DNA from: Microbacterium sp. M28
GTDB taxonomy: Bacteria; Actinomycetota; Actinomycetes; Actinomycetales; Microbacteriaceae
Assembly: GCF_025836995.1 (NCBI RefSeq)
Contig: NZ_CP107546.1
Location: 3,286,001 to 3,350,000 of the forward strand
Direction: 5' to 3'
Length of the DNA: 64,000 bases
Positions within the stretch are counted from its first letter, which is position 1; each line of letters begins with the position of its first letter. Below the pieces are notes generated by a model. It made no database searches, was not told the DNA's origin, and saw nothing but the letters and a program-made list of their open reading frames with translations. Shown in pieces: positions 1 to 8,395 of this stretch. Position numbers and translations under genes: made by a program.

Positions 1-111
1 GTGACGGTTACCATGCGCAGACTGCGCGAGAAGATCGAAGCCGACCCCGGACATCCGCAGATCCTCGTCACCGTCTGGGGCGTGGGGTACCGTCTCGACC
101 TCGGAGGCTGA
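1..111 (+). CDS. Response regulator, OmpR/PhoB type, C-terminal fragment
   Basis: Only the last 36 codons are in the window, open at the left edge and ending in TGA. The fragment contains RRLREKIE followed by [10 protein letters not shown], the recognition helix and C-terminal beta-hairpin wing of an OmpR/PhoB winged-helix DNA-binding domain. The receiver domain lies outside. The stop codon is one base before the ATG of the sensor kinase, so the two are co-transcribed as a two-component pair. The stimulus cannot be told from the sequence. Confidence 0.85.
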   Translation: MTVTMRRLREKIEADPGHPQILVTVWGVGYRLDLGG

Positions 112-112
112 C

Positions 113-1255
113 ATGCCGTTGCCCGACTTCCTCACCATCGTCGGCATGGCGCTCGCGTGCGCGCTGGTCGTCGGCGCACTGGGTCTGCTCGCGCTGCGGC
201 TCCTGCACCGACGCCCGCTCATCGCGCAACTGTTCGTCGTCGTTCTGACCTCGGTGCTGTCGCTGGCCGCCGGGGTGCTCGCGGTCGCGCTCGCGATGTA
301 CATCTCGGCGCACGACTTCCTCGTCGTCGTGACCGTGACGCTCGTCTCCGCCGTCGTCTCGGTCGGCGTCGCGCTGCTGCTGGGTCTGCGCATCGCCAGG
401 GCCGGGGACGAACTGCGCCGCCTCACCCACGCCATGGGAGAAGGAGAGCTCGTCGACCAGCATCCGTCGGCGGCGCCGAGCGCCGAGTTCGAGGCGCTCG
501 CCACCGAACTCGCCGAGACCAGCCACCGCCTCGCGCAGGCCCGCGAGGAGGTGCAGGCCATCGACGCCTCCCGCAGGGAGCTCGTCGCGTGGATCTCGCA
601 CGACCTGCGCTCCCCGCTGAGCGGGCTGCGGGCGATGACGGAGGCGCTCGAGGACGGCCTCGCCGACGACACCGCCCGGTTCCACCATCAGATGCGTCTG
701 CAGGTCGATCGGCTGACCTCGCTCGTGGACAACCTTTTCGAACTGTCGAAGATCTCCTCCGGAACGCTCGTGCTCGCCCTCGAACCGCTCTCGCTGCACG
801 ACCTGGTCAGCGATGCGGCGGCGGAGCTGGCACCAGTGGCGCAGGCGAAGAGCATCGTTCTGGTGGAACGGACGAGCCCCGACCACACGCTCGTCGGAGA
901 TCCGCGCGAACTGTCACGCGTGGTGTCGAACCTGCTCATGAACGCGCTGGAGCACACGCCGACCGGCGGCGAGGTTCGGATCACCACGGCACAGGATGCC
1001 GACGGCGTGATGCTCTCGGTCCGCGACTCCGGCGCCGGCATCGCCGAGGAGGACCTCGACCGGATCTTCGACCCCGGCTGGCGCGGCACGCATGCCCGCA
1101 CACCGGTCTCCGGCATCAGCGGTACCAGCGGCGCAGGCCTCGGACTCGCGATCGTGCGCGGGATCGTCGAGGCGCACCAGGGGCGCATCAGCGCGACGAA
1201 CGAGCCGAACGGATGCCGCTTCGACGTGCGGCTGCCCTCAGCGGCGGCGAGCTGA
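113..1255 (+). CDS. Two-component sensor histidine kinase
   Basis: A 380-residue membrane sensor kinase that would phosphorylate the response regulator immediately upstream. Hydrophobic segments occur at about residues 8-30, 38-62 and 70-93, so the protein is mostly membrane plus cytoplasm with almost no extracellular sensor loop. A short HAMP-like linker follows. The dimerisation box is WISHDLRSPLSGLRAM, with the phosphoacceptor His at residue 163. The HATPase domain shows the N box (LLMNALEHTP), a G1 box (DSGAGI) and the G2 box (GAGLGLAIV). With so little outside the membrane, it more likely senses a membrane-associated signal, as intramembrane-sensing kinases do; this is an inference. It is translationally close-coupled to the regulator. 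Confidence 0.92.
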   Translation: MPLPDFLTIVGMALACALVVGALGLLALRLLHRRPLIAQLFVVVLTSVLSLAAGVLAVALAMYISAHDFLVVVTVTLVSAVVSVGVALLLGLRIARAGDELRRLTHAMGEGELVDQHPSAAPSAEFEALATELAETSHRLAQAREEVQAIDASRRELVAWISHDLRSPLSGLRAMTEALEDGLADDTARFHHQMRLQVDRLTSLVDNLFELSKISSGTLVLALEPLSLHDLVSDAAAELAPVAQAKSIVLVERTSPDHTLVGDPRELSRVVSNLLMNALEHTPTGGEVRITTAQDADGVMLSVRDSGAGIAEEDLDRIFDPGWRGTHARTPVSGISGTSGAGLGLAIVRGIVEAHQGRISATNEPNGCRFDVRLPSAAAS

Positions 1256-1281
1256 CAGCATCCGGAAGGCGGGCGTACGAT

Positions 1282-1353
1282 CCGGAGGAGAACGCGCGAT
1301 CGGGAGGTCCGCAACGCGGCAATCGGTCCTCCCGTTCGCGTGTTCTCCTCCGG
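1282..1353. terminator. Long inverted repeat after the kinase gene
   Basis: A 26-bp arm at 1282-1307 matches the reverse complement of 1328-1353 at 24 of 26 positions, leaving a 20-nt loop. It sits 27 bp after the kinase stop. There is no U-tract, as is common for high-GC actinobacterial terminators, so termination is a reasonable but not certain role. Confidence 0.5.
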
Positions 1354-1356
1354 TTA

Positions 1357-1404
1357 CGGATGCGTCCGGGGAGGGGCGAGCGCCCTCCCGTACGGATGCA
1401 TCCG
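1357..1404. promoter_or_regulatory. Two CGGATGC-centred palindromes upstream of the MFS gene
   Basis: CGGATGCATCCG at 1393-1404 is a perfect 12-bp palindrome, and CGGATGCGTCCG at 1357-1368 is the same with one mismatch. Their centres are 36 bp apart. They lie just upstream of the predicted -10 box (1428) of the MFS gene, where a repressor or activator could act. The regulator is not evident nearby. Confidence 0.35.
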
Positions 1405-1427
1405 GATGGGGTCGGACGCCGCCCCGC

Positions 1428-1433
1428 TACGCT
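1428..1433 (+). promoter_or_regulatory. -10 box for leaderless MFS transcript
   Basis: TACGCT lies 6 nt before the GTG at 1440 and there is no Shine-Dalgarno sequence, the usual picture of a leaderless actinobacterial mRNA. Confidence 0.45.
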
Positions 1434-1439
1434 GACCCG

Positions 1440-2627
1440 GTGACGAGTTCCCGCGGACGGCTGACCGTCGCGCCGCTGTACCTGGCCGGTTTCACGACCG
1501 CGTTCGGAGCGCACGGCGTCGCCAGCGTGCTGGGTGCGGAATCGGACGACATCGGGATGTCGCTGCTGACGTTCGGTGCTGTCCTCGCGCTGTACGACGT
1601 CGCCGAGGTGTTCCTCAAACCGGTCTTCGGCGTGCTCAGCGACCGGATCGGCGTGAAGCCGGTGATCCTCGGCGGTCTCGTCGCGTTCGCCGCGGCATCC
1701 GCCGTCGCGCTGTTCTTCGCCAGCCCTCTGGCACTCGCGCTCGTCCGGCTCGGGCAGGGCGCCGCGGCGTCGGCGTTCTCGCCCTCGTCGTCCGCGGCCG
1801 TCGCGCGGCTCGCGGGCGACGAGCTGCTCGGGCGGTACTTCGGCCGCTACGGCGCCTGGAAGAGCATGGGCTACATGCTCGGTCCGATCCTCGGCATCTG
1901 GCTCGCCTACGCGTTCGGGCTGCAAGCCGTCTACGGCGTGCTCGTGATCCTCGCGCTGGTCGCCGCGATCGCCGTCGCCGTCGGGGTGCCGCACCTGGCC
2001 CCGCTGCCGAAGAAGAGGGCGACCGTGCGAGACCTGGCAGCGCAACTCATCGACCGGTCGTTCCTCATCCCGACGCTGACGCTCGCCACGAGCACGGCGA
2101 TCCTCGGTGTCGCCGTCGGCTTCCTGCCGCTGCTGGCGGTCCGGCTCGGACTCCACCCGCTGGTGGGCGCGGCGGCCGTCGCGTTGCTCGCGCTGGCCTC
2201 CGCCGTCGTGCAGCCGCTCACCGGCAACGCCCGCGATCGCGGCCGCCTGCACACGGGAAGCGGCACCGCAGCCGGGCTCGCCATCGCCGCCGTCGCGCTC
2301 GTCCTGCTGGCGCTGGCGCCGAACGTCATCACGCTGTTCGTCGCCGCGGTCGGCATCGGTCTCATGCTCGGCGTCGTCACCCCGCTCGCCTTCGCCCACC
2401 TCGCCGCTTCGACGCCGCCCGACCGGATGGGCCGCACGATGGGCAGCGCCGAGCTCGGCCGCGAACTGGGCGACGCGGCGGGTCCGCTGGTCGTGGGCGG
2501 CGTCGCCACGGTCGCCGGGGTTCCGTTCGGTCTCGGCATCCTCGCGGTGCTGACGGCGGGGATGGGTGCGACGGCCTGGCGGATGCTGAGGCACCCGTCG
2601 AGCGAGACGGCGACGCCCGCCCGCTAG
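1440..2627 (+). CDS. MFS transporter
   Basis: A 395-residue protein with about twelve hydrophobic segments, of the drug-efflux type of the major facilitator superfamily. After the second helix it has the loop motif KPVFGVLSDRIGVKPV, matching the MFS motif-A pattern GxLxDRxGRK. The GTG start at 1440 is chosen because a leaderless -10 box precedes it and because upstream in-frame codons would run back into the kinase gene in another frame. The substrate cannot be predicted. It is a single-gene unit, with its stop 33 bp before the next gene. Confidence 0.85.
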   Translation: MTSSRGRLTVAPLYLAGFTTAFGAHGVASVLGAESDDIGMSLLTFGAVLALYDVAEVFLKPVFGVLSDRIGVKPVILGGLVAFAAASAVALFFASPLALALVRLGQGAAASAFSPSSSAAVARLAGDELLGRYFGRYGAWKSMGYMLGPILGIWLAYAFGLQAVYGVLVILALVAAIAVAVGVPHLAPLPKKRATVRDLAAQLIDRSFLIPTLTLATSTAILGVAVGFLPLLAVRLGLHPLVGAAAVALLALASAVVQPLTGNARDRGRLHTGSGTAAGLAIAAVALVLLALAPNVITLFVAAVGIGLMLGVVTPLAFAHLAASTPPDRMGRTMGSAELGRELGDAAGPLVVGGVATVAGVPFGLGILAVLTAGMGATAWRMLRHPSSETATPAR

Positions 2628-2660
2628 AGTTGCAACCCGACAGCACACTCAGGGGGTCCC

Positions 2661-3578
2661 ATGTCGGTTGGTCTGCTCGCCGTCGTCGATGACATCCTCA
2701 GCGCGGCGCTGAAGGCGTCGTCCAAGGCGGCAGGTGTCGTGATCGACGACGCCGCCGTCACCCCGCAGTACGTGCAGGGCATCACGCCGGCACGCGAGCT
2801 GCCCGTCGTGCTGAAGATCGCGCTCGGATCGCTCGTCAACAAGTTCGTGATCATCATCCCGATCGCGCTGCTGCTGACCGCGTTCGCCCCGTGGGTGCTG
2901 CCCTACCTGCTCATCATCGGCGGCACGTACCTGTGCTTCGAGGGTTCCGAGAAGGTCCTCGAGTGGTTCGGGTTCCACCACGGCCATGCCGACGAGGGCG
3001 CCCGCGACGAGAAGAAGCTCGTGTTCGGCGCCGTCCGCACCGACCTGATCCTGTCCACCGAGATCATGCTCATCTCGCTGGCGAACCTCGAATCGGGTCT
3101 GAGCATCTGGATGACCCTCGGCATCCTCGCGGTGATCGCCCTGCTGATGACGGGAATCGTCTACGGCGCCGTGGCGCTGCTGGTCAAGATCGACGACATC
3201 GGACTGAAGATGGCGAAGAACTCGGACCGTCGCGTACGGCACACCGGCACGCGGATCGTCCGGTCGATGCCCGCGGTGTTCCGCGTGATCTCGGTGGTCG
3301 GCACGGTCGCGATGCTCTGGGTCGGCGGCCACCTCGTGCTGGCGAACCTCGGCGCGGTCGGTCTGACCGCGATCACGGACTTCGTGCACGGCGTCGAGCA
3401 CCTGCTCGAGCCGCTCGGAGGCTTCGTCGTGTGGTTCGGAGACACCCTGATGTCCGCGATCGCCGGCCTGATCCTCGGGCTCGTGATCGTCGGGATCGTG
3501 CTGCTGATCGGTCGGATGCTGGGCAAGGAGCCGACCTTCACCGAGGGCGGGGAATCGCCGGCGGACGTCCACGCTTGA
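2661..3578 (+). CDS. DUF808 family inner-membrane protein (YedI-like)
   Basis: A 305-residue integral membrane protein. The N-terminus reads GLLAVVDDILSAALKASSKA, followed by VVIDDAAVTPQYV and a run of hydrophobic helices with the signature GTYLCFEGSEKV, all typical of the DUF808/YedI family. It has about six or seven membrane segments. The family has no established function. AGGGGG lies 5-10 nt before the ATG, and TAGAGT at 2624-2629 could serve as its -10 box. Confidence 0.85.
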   Translation: MSVGLLAVVDDILSAALKASSKAAGVVIDDAAVTPQYVQGITPARELPVVLKIALGSLVNKFVIIIPIALLLTAFAPWVLPYLLIIGGTYLCFEGSEKVLEWFGFHHGHADEGARDEKKLVFGAVRTDLILSTEIMLISLANLESGLSIWMTLGILAVIALLMTGIVYGAVALLVKIDDIGLKMAKNSDRRVRHTGTRIVRSMPAVFRVISVVGTVAMLWVGGHLVLANLGAVGLTAITDFVHGVEHLLEPLGGFVVWFGDTLMSAIAGLILGLVIVGIVLLIGRMLGKEPTFTEGGESPADVHA

Positions 3579-3601
3579 TCCGCAGCGCACGCGTACCCGT
3601 A

Positions 3602-3676
3602 CCCGCGAGACTTGTTCTGCGGGACGAGACTTGGCTGGAGTGGCGGGGCCTCACCGCACAAACCAAGTCTCGCGGG
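3602..3676. repeat. Intergenic palindromic repeat, copy 1
   Basis: The outer arms CCCGCGAGACTTG (3602-3614) and CAAGTCTCGCGGG (3664-3676) are perfect inverted repeats around an inner imperfect palindrome that also contains a GAGACTTGGCT arm. A related element occurs at 4869-4944. It fills the gap between two convergent genes (DUF808 and msrA), so it would also work as a bidirectional terminator. Confidence 0.8.
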
Positions 3677-3683
3677 CGTACGG

Positions 3684-4220
3684 TCAGGCGTTCTCGCGGC
3701 GCGGCAGCACCCAGCCTGCCCGTGGGAAGTGACAGGTGTACCCGTTGGGGATGCGCAGCAGGTAGTCCTGGTGCTCCGGCTCGGCCTCCCAGAACGGGCC
3801 CTCCGGCTCGATCGTGGTGACGGCCTTGCCCGGCCACAGTCCGGACGCGTCGACGTCGGCGATCGTGTCGCGCGCGACCTGCTCCTGCTCCGGCGAGAGC
3901 GGGAAGATCGCGGACCGATAGCTGGACCCGACGTCGTTGCCCTGACGGTTCAGCGTGGACGGGTCGTGGATCTGGAAGAAGAACGCCAGGATGTCGCGGT
4001 ACGTCGTCTTCGTCGGGTCGAACACGATCTCGACGGCCTCGGCGTGACCGGGGTGATTGCGGTAGGTGGCGTGGTCGTTCTCGCCGCCGGTGTATCCGAC
4101 GCGGGTGTCGAGCACGCCGGGCTGACGACGGATCAGGTCCTCCATGCCCCAGAAGCAGCCGCCGGCGAGGACGGCGGTCTCGGTTCCGGGGGTGCGGGTG
4201 ATGGTTCCGGTGTCGGTCAT
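3684..4220 (-). CDS. msrA: Peptide-methionine (S)-S-oxide reductase MsrA
   Basis: A 178-residue MsrA that repairs oxidised methionine (S-sulfoxide) in proteins, using thioredoxin. The active-site motif GGCFWGMED is intact with the catalytic Cys, followed by the family signatures VGYTGG and [11 protein letters not shown]. The C-terminal half carries the GSSYRSAIF element. A start 15 codons upstream is possible, but the ATG at 4220 is preceded by AAGGAG at an 8-nt spacing and is chosen. No MsrB is adjacent. The gene is monocistronic, flanked by the palindromic repeat on its 3' side. Confidence 0.95.
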   Translation of the reverse strand: MTDTGTITRTPGTETAVLAGGCFWGMEDLIRRQPGVLDTRVGYTGGENDHATYRNHPGHAEAVEIVFDPTKTTYRDILAFFFQIHDPSTLNRQGNDVGSSYRSAIFPLSPEQEQVARDTIADVDASGLWPGKAVTTIEPEGPFWEAEPEHQDYLLRIPNGYTCHFPRAGWVLPRRENA

Positions 4221-4335
4221 GAGTGGCACTCCTTCTCTGACGCGAGGTGCGTCCACAGAGGACAACGACGAACCGTTCGGTTTTGGTCCCGAGTCGCCCT
4301 GCTTCCAGCGTACGCGCGCCCGGTGCGGGCGCTGA

Positions 4336-4341
4336 TACCGT
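4336..4341 (+). promoter_or_regulatory. -10 box for leaderless GNAT transcript
   Basis: TACCGT lies 7 nt before the GTG at 4349; no Shine-Dalgarno sequence is present. Confidence 0.4.
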
Positions 4342-4348
4342 CGACACC

Positions 4349-4864
4349 GTGCAAATCAGGGATGCCGAGACAGCCGATCTTCCGACGATCACCGAGATCC
4401 ACAACGAGGCCGTCGCCAACACCACGGCGGTCTGGGACGAGCAGACCGTCGACGTGGCCGATCGTGCCGCATGGCTCGCCGAGCGGACCGGTCAGGGCTT
4501 CCCTGTGCTCGTCGCCGTCGACGATTCAGGAGTGGTCGGATACTCGACGTTCGGTCCGTGGCGCGCCCGCAGCGGGTACCGCCACACGGTCGAGCTCTCC
4601 GTCTACGTCCACCCCGACCATCAGGGTCGCGGCATCGGAAACGAGCTGATGACGGCCCTGATCGACCGCGCACGCGCACACGGCGTGCATGTGATGATCG
4701 CCGCGATCGAGAGCCGCAACGCCGGATCGATCCGACTGCATGAGAAGCACGGATTCGTCCAGACGGGCCTGCTGCCGCAGGTCGGCACGAAGTTCGGCGC
4801 ATGGCTCGACCTCGCGTTCCTGCAGCTCGTCCTGGATGACCATCCGGTGCCCCCGGCATCCTGA
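4349..4864 (+). CDS. GNAT family N-acetyltransferase, phosphinothricin-acetyltransferase-like
   Basis: A 171-residue acetyl-CoA-dependent N-acetyltransferase. The opening [20 protein letters not shown], the [15 protein letters not shown] acetyl-CoA loop and the [16 protein letters not shown] segment resemble the PAT/Bar/MnaT branch, which acetylates phosphinothricin or methionine analogues. Housekeeping members of this branch often act on methionine sulfone/sulfoximine, which fits its position beside msrA, but that link is inference. The GTG at 4349 starts at the conserved VQIRDAE and has a leaderless -10 box. Confidence 0.85.
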   Translation: MQIRDAETADLPTITEIHNEAVANTTAVWDEQTVDVADRAAWLAERTGQGFPVLVAVDDSGVVGYSTFGPWRARSGYRHTVELSVYVHPDHQGRGIGNELMTALIDRARAHGVHVMIAAIESRNAGSIRLHEKHGFVQTGLLPQVGTKFGAWLDLAFLQLVLDDHPVPPAS

Positions 4865-4868
4865 TCCA

Positions 4869-4944
4869 CCCGCGAGACTTACTTTGCGGGGTGAGACTTG
4901 GCTGACCTGGCCAAGTATCACCCCGCAGGCCACGTCTCACGAAT
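4869..4944. repeat. Intergenic palindromic repeat, copy 2
   Basis: Begins with the same CCCGCGAGACTT as copy 1. The inner arms 4885-4902 and 4910-4927 pair at 17 of 18 positions (TGCGGGGTGAGACTTGGC and its complement). The outer right arm has decayed. It lies directly after the GNAT stop codon. Confidence 0.75.
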
Positions 4945-4990
4945 CACGCCAGAGTCTCCGAAGCCGGCCGACACACCCGCGGGGCGACGA

Positions 4991-4996
4991 TAGCCT
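4991..4996 (+). promoter_or_regulatory. -10 box for leaderless J-domain gene
   Basis: TAGCCT lies 6 nt before the GTG at 5003; no Shine-Dalgarno sequence. Confidence 0.45.
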
Positions 4997-5002
4997 GAAC
5001 CG

Positions 5003-5905
5003 GTGTTCGACAGCCCTCTCTCAGCCTCGGCGTACGAGGTGCTCGGCGTCGCCCCGGACGTCGACGAGGACACCCTGCGCCGCGCCTATCGCCTGCGGCT
5101 GCGCGAGACGCACCCGGATACCGGCGGGGATGCCGCGGCGTTCATCCAGGTCCAGCACGCGTGGGAGCTGATCGGCACCGCCGAAGCACGCCTGGCGTAC
5201 GAGCGCGGCCACGACGACGGCGAGCGCCTGCAGTGGGGCGGTCGCACCGACGCGACCAGGTCGGGGACGCGTCCGCGGACGGCATCCTACGGCCGGGCCG
5301 GGTCCTGGCGTCGGGAGCGCTACCTGGCGCTGGTGCGCGAGTGGACCGGGCAGGAGGTCGCGGACCCCTATTCGCCGGCGTTCGTCCGGACGGCCACCTG
5401 GGAGCTGCGGCGCCTGCTCGCCGATGCCCTCGCGGAGGAGGACACCGCACGCACGATGGACGACCTCGGCATCGGCTTCACGGTCTGGCACGACGTCGTC
5501 GCCGGTCCGGGAGACGAGACGCTCGACCACGTCGTGCTGAGTCCGACAGGACTCTACGGCCTGGTCTCGGAGGATTTCGGCGGCCCGGTCGGCTTCCGCC
5601 GTGAAGAGATCACCGGGCCCGAGGCCGGCGATCGGATGCCGGTCGGCGAACTGCTCGCACGGATGCGCGCGGTCTCGCGCGCCGCCCGCGTGCGCTTCGG
5701 CGGCGCGATCGTGGTCCTGCCGGACGGCGACGTCGTCCAGCCGCTCACGCCGCTCGGCATCGTCGGGAAGCTCCCGGTGATCGCCGTGCGGCGCAGTGCG
5801 TTGCGCACGGTCCTGCGGGCTGGAGTGCCAGGGGCGCGGATCGTCGGCGGCAACGAGCTGTTCGATGTGCGCACCCGCTTGAAGCAGGCCATCCGGACGC
5901 GGTGA
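5003..5905 (+). CDS. J-domain (DnaJ-like) protein with unassigned C-terminal domain
   Basis: A 300-residue protein. Residues about 8-70 form a J-domain with the Hsp70-stimulating HPD tripeptide (RLRETHPDTGGD) and the helices SAYEVLGVAPDVDEDTLRRAY and AWELIGTAEARLAYE. There is no G/F linker, zinc finger or substrate-binding DnaJ C-terminus, so it is not the housekeeping DnaJ. The C-terminal 150 residues include DHVVLSPTGLYGLVSED, which faintly recalls the core of NERD domains but lacks clear catalytic residues. It probably recruits DnaK to a specific client or site. GTG start chosen from the leaderless box. Confidence 0.75.
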   Translation: MFDSPLSASAYEVLGVAPDVDEDTLRRAYRLRLRETHPDTGGDAAAFIQVQHAWELIGTAEARLAYERGHDDGERLQWGGRTDATRSGTRPRTASYGRAGSWRRERYLALVREWTGQEVADPYSPAFVRTATWELRRLLADALAEEDTARTMDDLGIGFTVWHDVVAGPGDETLDHVVLSPTGLYGLVSEDFGGPVGFRREEITGPEAGDRMPVGELLARMRAVSRAARVRFGGAIVVLPDGDVVQPLTPLGIVGKLPVIAVRRSALRTVLRAGVPGARIVGGNELFDVRTRLKQAIRTR

Positions 5906-5931
5906 TCCTCATCCTCCCCGCGTGATCTTCC

Positions 5932-5946
5932 GGCCAGCCGCTGGCC
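5932..5946. other. Small hairpin between J-domain gene and SulP gene
   Basis: GGCCAG CCG CTGGCC forms a 6-bp stem with a 3-nt loop in the 93-bp gap. It is a possible weak terminator for the J-domain gene. Confidence 0.25.
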
Positions 5947-5998
5947 GCGAGATGCCCGCAGGTGCCAATGTGGGACAGGACGAACGAGAGGATCCACG

Positions 5999-7657
5999 AT
6001 GCAGCGTCCTTTGGCCGGCCTCACGACGAAGAACCTGGCAACAGAGCTGACCGCCGGCGTCACCCTTCTCGCCATCGCGATCCCCCTGAACATCGGATAC
6101 GCGCAGATCGCCGGCCTGCCGCCCACCGCCGGGCTCTACGCTCTGATCGTCCCGACGATCATCTACGCGCTCGTCGTCTCGTCGCGCCAGGTGGTGGCCT
6201 CGCCGGATGCCGCGGCCGCCGCCCTGGTCGCCTCGTCCGTCGGCGGGCTGGCCGCCGCCGGCAGCGCGGACTACGCGACGCTCGCCCTGGCGCAGGCGAT
6301 CATCTGCGGGATCATGTTCATCCTGCTCGCGGTGTTCAAGCTCGGCTTCCTCGCCAACTTCCTCTCCAAACCGATCCTCGTCGGCTTCGTCGGCGGACTC
6401 GCGCTGGACATCATGGTCAGCCAGGTCGCCAAGATGCTCGGCGTCAAGATCGAATCGGGTGGCGAATTCATCGAGAAGCTGACCGACCTGGTCACGGGCC
6501 TCGGCACGCTCAACAGCTGGTCTCTGCTGATCTCCGTCGTCTCGGTGGCCATCCTGCTCGTGGGACGCGTCTATCTGAGGGCCGTGCCCTGGGCGCTGGT
6601 GGTCCTCGTGCTCGCGACGGTCGTCGTCGTCGCGGCAGGTCTCGATCAGAAGGGCGTCGCCGTGCTCGGCGAAGTGCCGGCGGGCGCGCCTGCGCTGACC
6701 TGGCCGATGCTGGACTGGGTGACCTGGGCGGCGCTGATCCCGTCAGCGATCGCGCTGACGATGGTCACCACCGCCGAGGGGCTGCTGGTCTCGCGCTCGT
6801 ACTCCGAGAAGCACGGCTACCCGTTCCGCGCGAACCGCGACCTGATGGCGTTCGGCGTCGCGAACATCGCGGCCGGCGCGCAGGGCAGCTTCTCGGTGGG
6901 CTCATCGACCTCCCGCACCGCCGCGATGGATCAGGCCGGCTCGCGCACGCAGCTTCCTTCCCTCGTCCTCGCGGTCGGCACGCTGCTGCTGCTCCTGTTC
7001 GGCACCGAGCTGCTCGCCGACATCCCCTCCCCCGTGATCGGGGCGATCGTCGGCGTCGCCGTCATCCCTCTGCTCGGCATCCGCGAGTTCATCGAGCTGT
7101 GGAAGGCCGACCGCTTCGAGTTCCTCATCGGGGCCATCTGCTTCCTCGTGACCCTGTTCGTCGGGTCGATCCCCGGCATCCTCGTCGCCTTCGTGCTGGC
7201 GCTGATCAACATCGCCAAGCGTGCGGCGAACCCGGCCATCGACGTCCTGGAGTCGTCCGGCGACCCGGGCGAATCACTGCTGGAGGATGCGCCGGAAGGC
7301 ACCGTCACGGCACCGGGCGTCATCGTCGTCCGGATGGCGGCACCGCTGTTCTTCGCCAACGGCGCGGTCTTCACGACCGCGGTCAAGGATGCCGTCACGG
7401 CCGCGGGCGACGGTGAGGTCAAGCACGTGGTCGTGGACATGGAGGCCGTCACCGACATCGACGTGACCGGCGCCGAATCGTTCGCCGCCCTGAAGACGTG
7501 GCTCGCCGATCGACACATCACGCTCGGCTTCAGCCGCGTTCGCGCCAAGACCCGGAACCGCCTGGAGAAGCTCGAACTGCTCTCCGGCGAGAAGCTCTAC
7601 GCCACCAACCGCGCCGCGATCGTCGATCTCACCGGTACCGAGAAGAAGGACAGTTGA
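5999..7657 (+). CDS. SulP family anion transporter (SLC26-like) with STAS domain
   Basis: A 552-residue secondary anion transporter. The N-terminal half opens with the SulP signature (AGVTLLAIAIPLNIGYAQIAG, then PPTAGLYALIVPTI), followed by about twelve helices. The C-terminal ~110 residues form a STAS domain (VVRMAAPLFFANG ... VVVDMEAVTDIDVTGAESF). Family members carry sulfate, bicarbonate or dicarboxylates; which one applies here cannot be decided. GAGAGGA lies 7 nt before the ATG. The stop TGA overlaps the next ATG by one base, implying translational coupling with the GAP-family protein. Confidence 0.9.
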   Translation: MQRPLAGLTTKNLATELTAGVTLLAIAIPLNIGYAQIAGLPPTAGLYALIVPTIIYALVVSSRQVVASPDAAAAALVASSVGGLAAAGSADYATLALAQAIICGIMFILLAVFKLGFLANFLSKPILVGFVGGLALDIMVSQVAKMLGVKIESGGEFIEKLTDLVTGLGTLNSWSLLISVVSVAILLVGRVYLRAVPWALVVLVLATVVVVAAGLDQKGVAVLGEVPAGAPALTWPMLDWVTWAALIPSAIALTMVTTAEGLLVSRSYSEKHGYPFRANRDLMAFGVANIAAGAQGSFSVGSSTSRTAAMDQAGSRTQLPSLVLAVGTLLLLLFGTELLADIPSPVIGAIVGVAVIPLLGIREFIELWKADRFEFLIGAICFLVTLFVGSIPGILVAFVLALINIAKRAANPAIDVLESSGDPGESLLEDAPEGTVTAPGVIVVRMAAPLFFANGAVFTTAVKDAVTAAGDGEVKHVVVDMEAVTDIDVTGAESFAALKTWLADRHITLGFSRVRAKTRNRLEKLELLSGEKLYATNRAAIVDLTGTEKKDS

Positions 7658-8328
7658 TGAACTCCGTCATCGGGGAGATCCTCCCCCTCGCGCTGGGTGT
7701 CGCGATCAGTCCGATCCCGATCATCGCCGCGATCCTCATGCTCCTCTCTCCCAAGGCGAGGGTGACGAGCGTGGGCTTCCTGCTGGGCTGGCTGATCGGC
7801 ATCATCCTCGCGGTCACCGTCTTCACCCTGCTGTCGTCGATCCTTCCTGAGGGCGACGAGGATGCCTCGCAGCCGATCAAGGGCGTCATCCAGCTCGTCC
7901 TGGGCGCTCTGCTGTTCCTGCTGGCGCTGAAGCAATGGCGCGGCCGGCCGAAGCCCGGGGAGGAGCCGAAACTGCCCGGTTGGATGAAGGCGATCGACAA
8001 GGTGTCGTTCTTCGGCGCGTTCGGACTCGGGTTCCTGCTCTCCGCGTTGAACCCGAAGAACCTCATCATGGCCGCCGGTGCCGGTACCGACATCGGGGCG
8101 GCCGAGCTGTCGACGGGATCGATCATCGGCGTGATCGCGATCTACACCCTGGTCGCGGCATCCACCGTGCTGATCCCGGTGGTCGGCTACCTGTTCGCCG
8201 CCGACAGACTCGGCGGTGCACTGGATGCCCTGCGCACGTGGCTGACCAAGGAGAACGCGGTCATCATGGCCATTCTGCTGCTCGTCATCGGGTTCTCGAT
8301 GATCGGCAAGGGCATCGGCAGCTTCTGA
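7657..8328 (+). CDS. GAP family membrane protein (LysE-superfamily-like)
   Basis: A 223-residue protein with six predicted membrane segments. It opens with LALGVAISPIPIIAAILMLL and contains GFLLSALNPKNLIMAAGAG, the pattern of the GAP/Sap (sulfolipid-1-addressing-protein-like) family within the LysE exporter superfamily. The ATG shares an A with the TGA stop of the SulP gene, so expression is coupled. Mycobacterial relatives help export glycolipids; whether this one does is unknown. A strong hairpin follows the gene. Confidence 0.75.
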   Translation: MNSVIGEILPLALGVAISPIPIIAAILMLLSPKARVTSVGFLLGWLIGIILAVTVFTLLSSILPEGDEDASQPIKGVIQLVLGALLFLLALKQWRGRPKPGEEPKLPGWMKAIDKVSFFGAFGLGFLLSALNPKNLIMAAGAGTDIGAAELSTGSIIGVIAIYTLVAASTVLIPVVGYLFAADRLGGALDALRTWLTKENAVIMAILLLVIGFSMIGKGIGSF

Positions 8329-8340
8329 CCTGCGACAACG

Positions 8341-8378
8341 ACAAGAGGGACGATCCGAAACCGGATCGTCCCTCTTGT
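8341..8378. terminator. Bidirectional terminator
   Basis: A perfect 17-bp stem (8341-8357 with 8362-8378) with a 4-nt AAAC loop lies between two convergent genes. T-rich sequence at the right end supports termination of the SulP/GAP transcript. Confidence 0.85.
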
Positions 8379-8395
8379 GCGTCGTGTTCAGCGGG

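Noticed and set aside
1092..1439. Longer N-terminus for the MFS transporter, extending into the kinase gene
   Set aside because: The extension is Arg/Ser-rich, overlaps the kinase in another frame and crosses the 26-bp inverted repeat; the GTG at 1440 has a leaderless promoter box and starts at the first membrane region.
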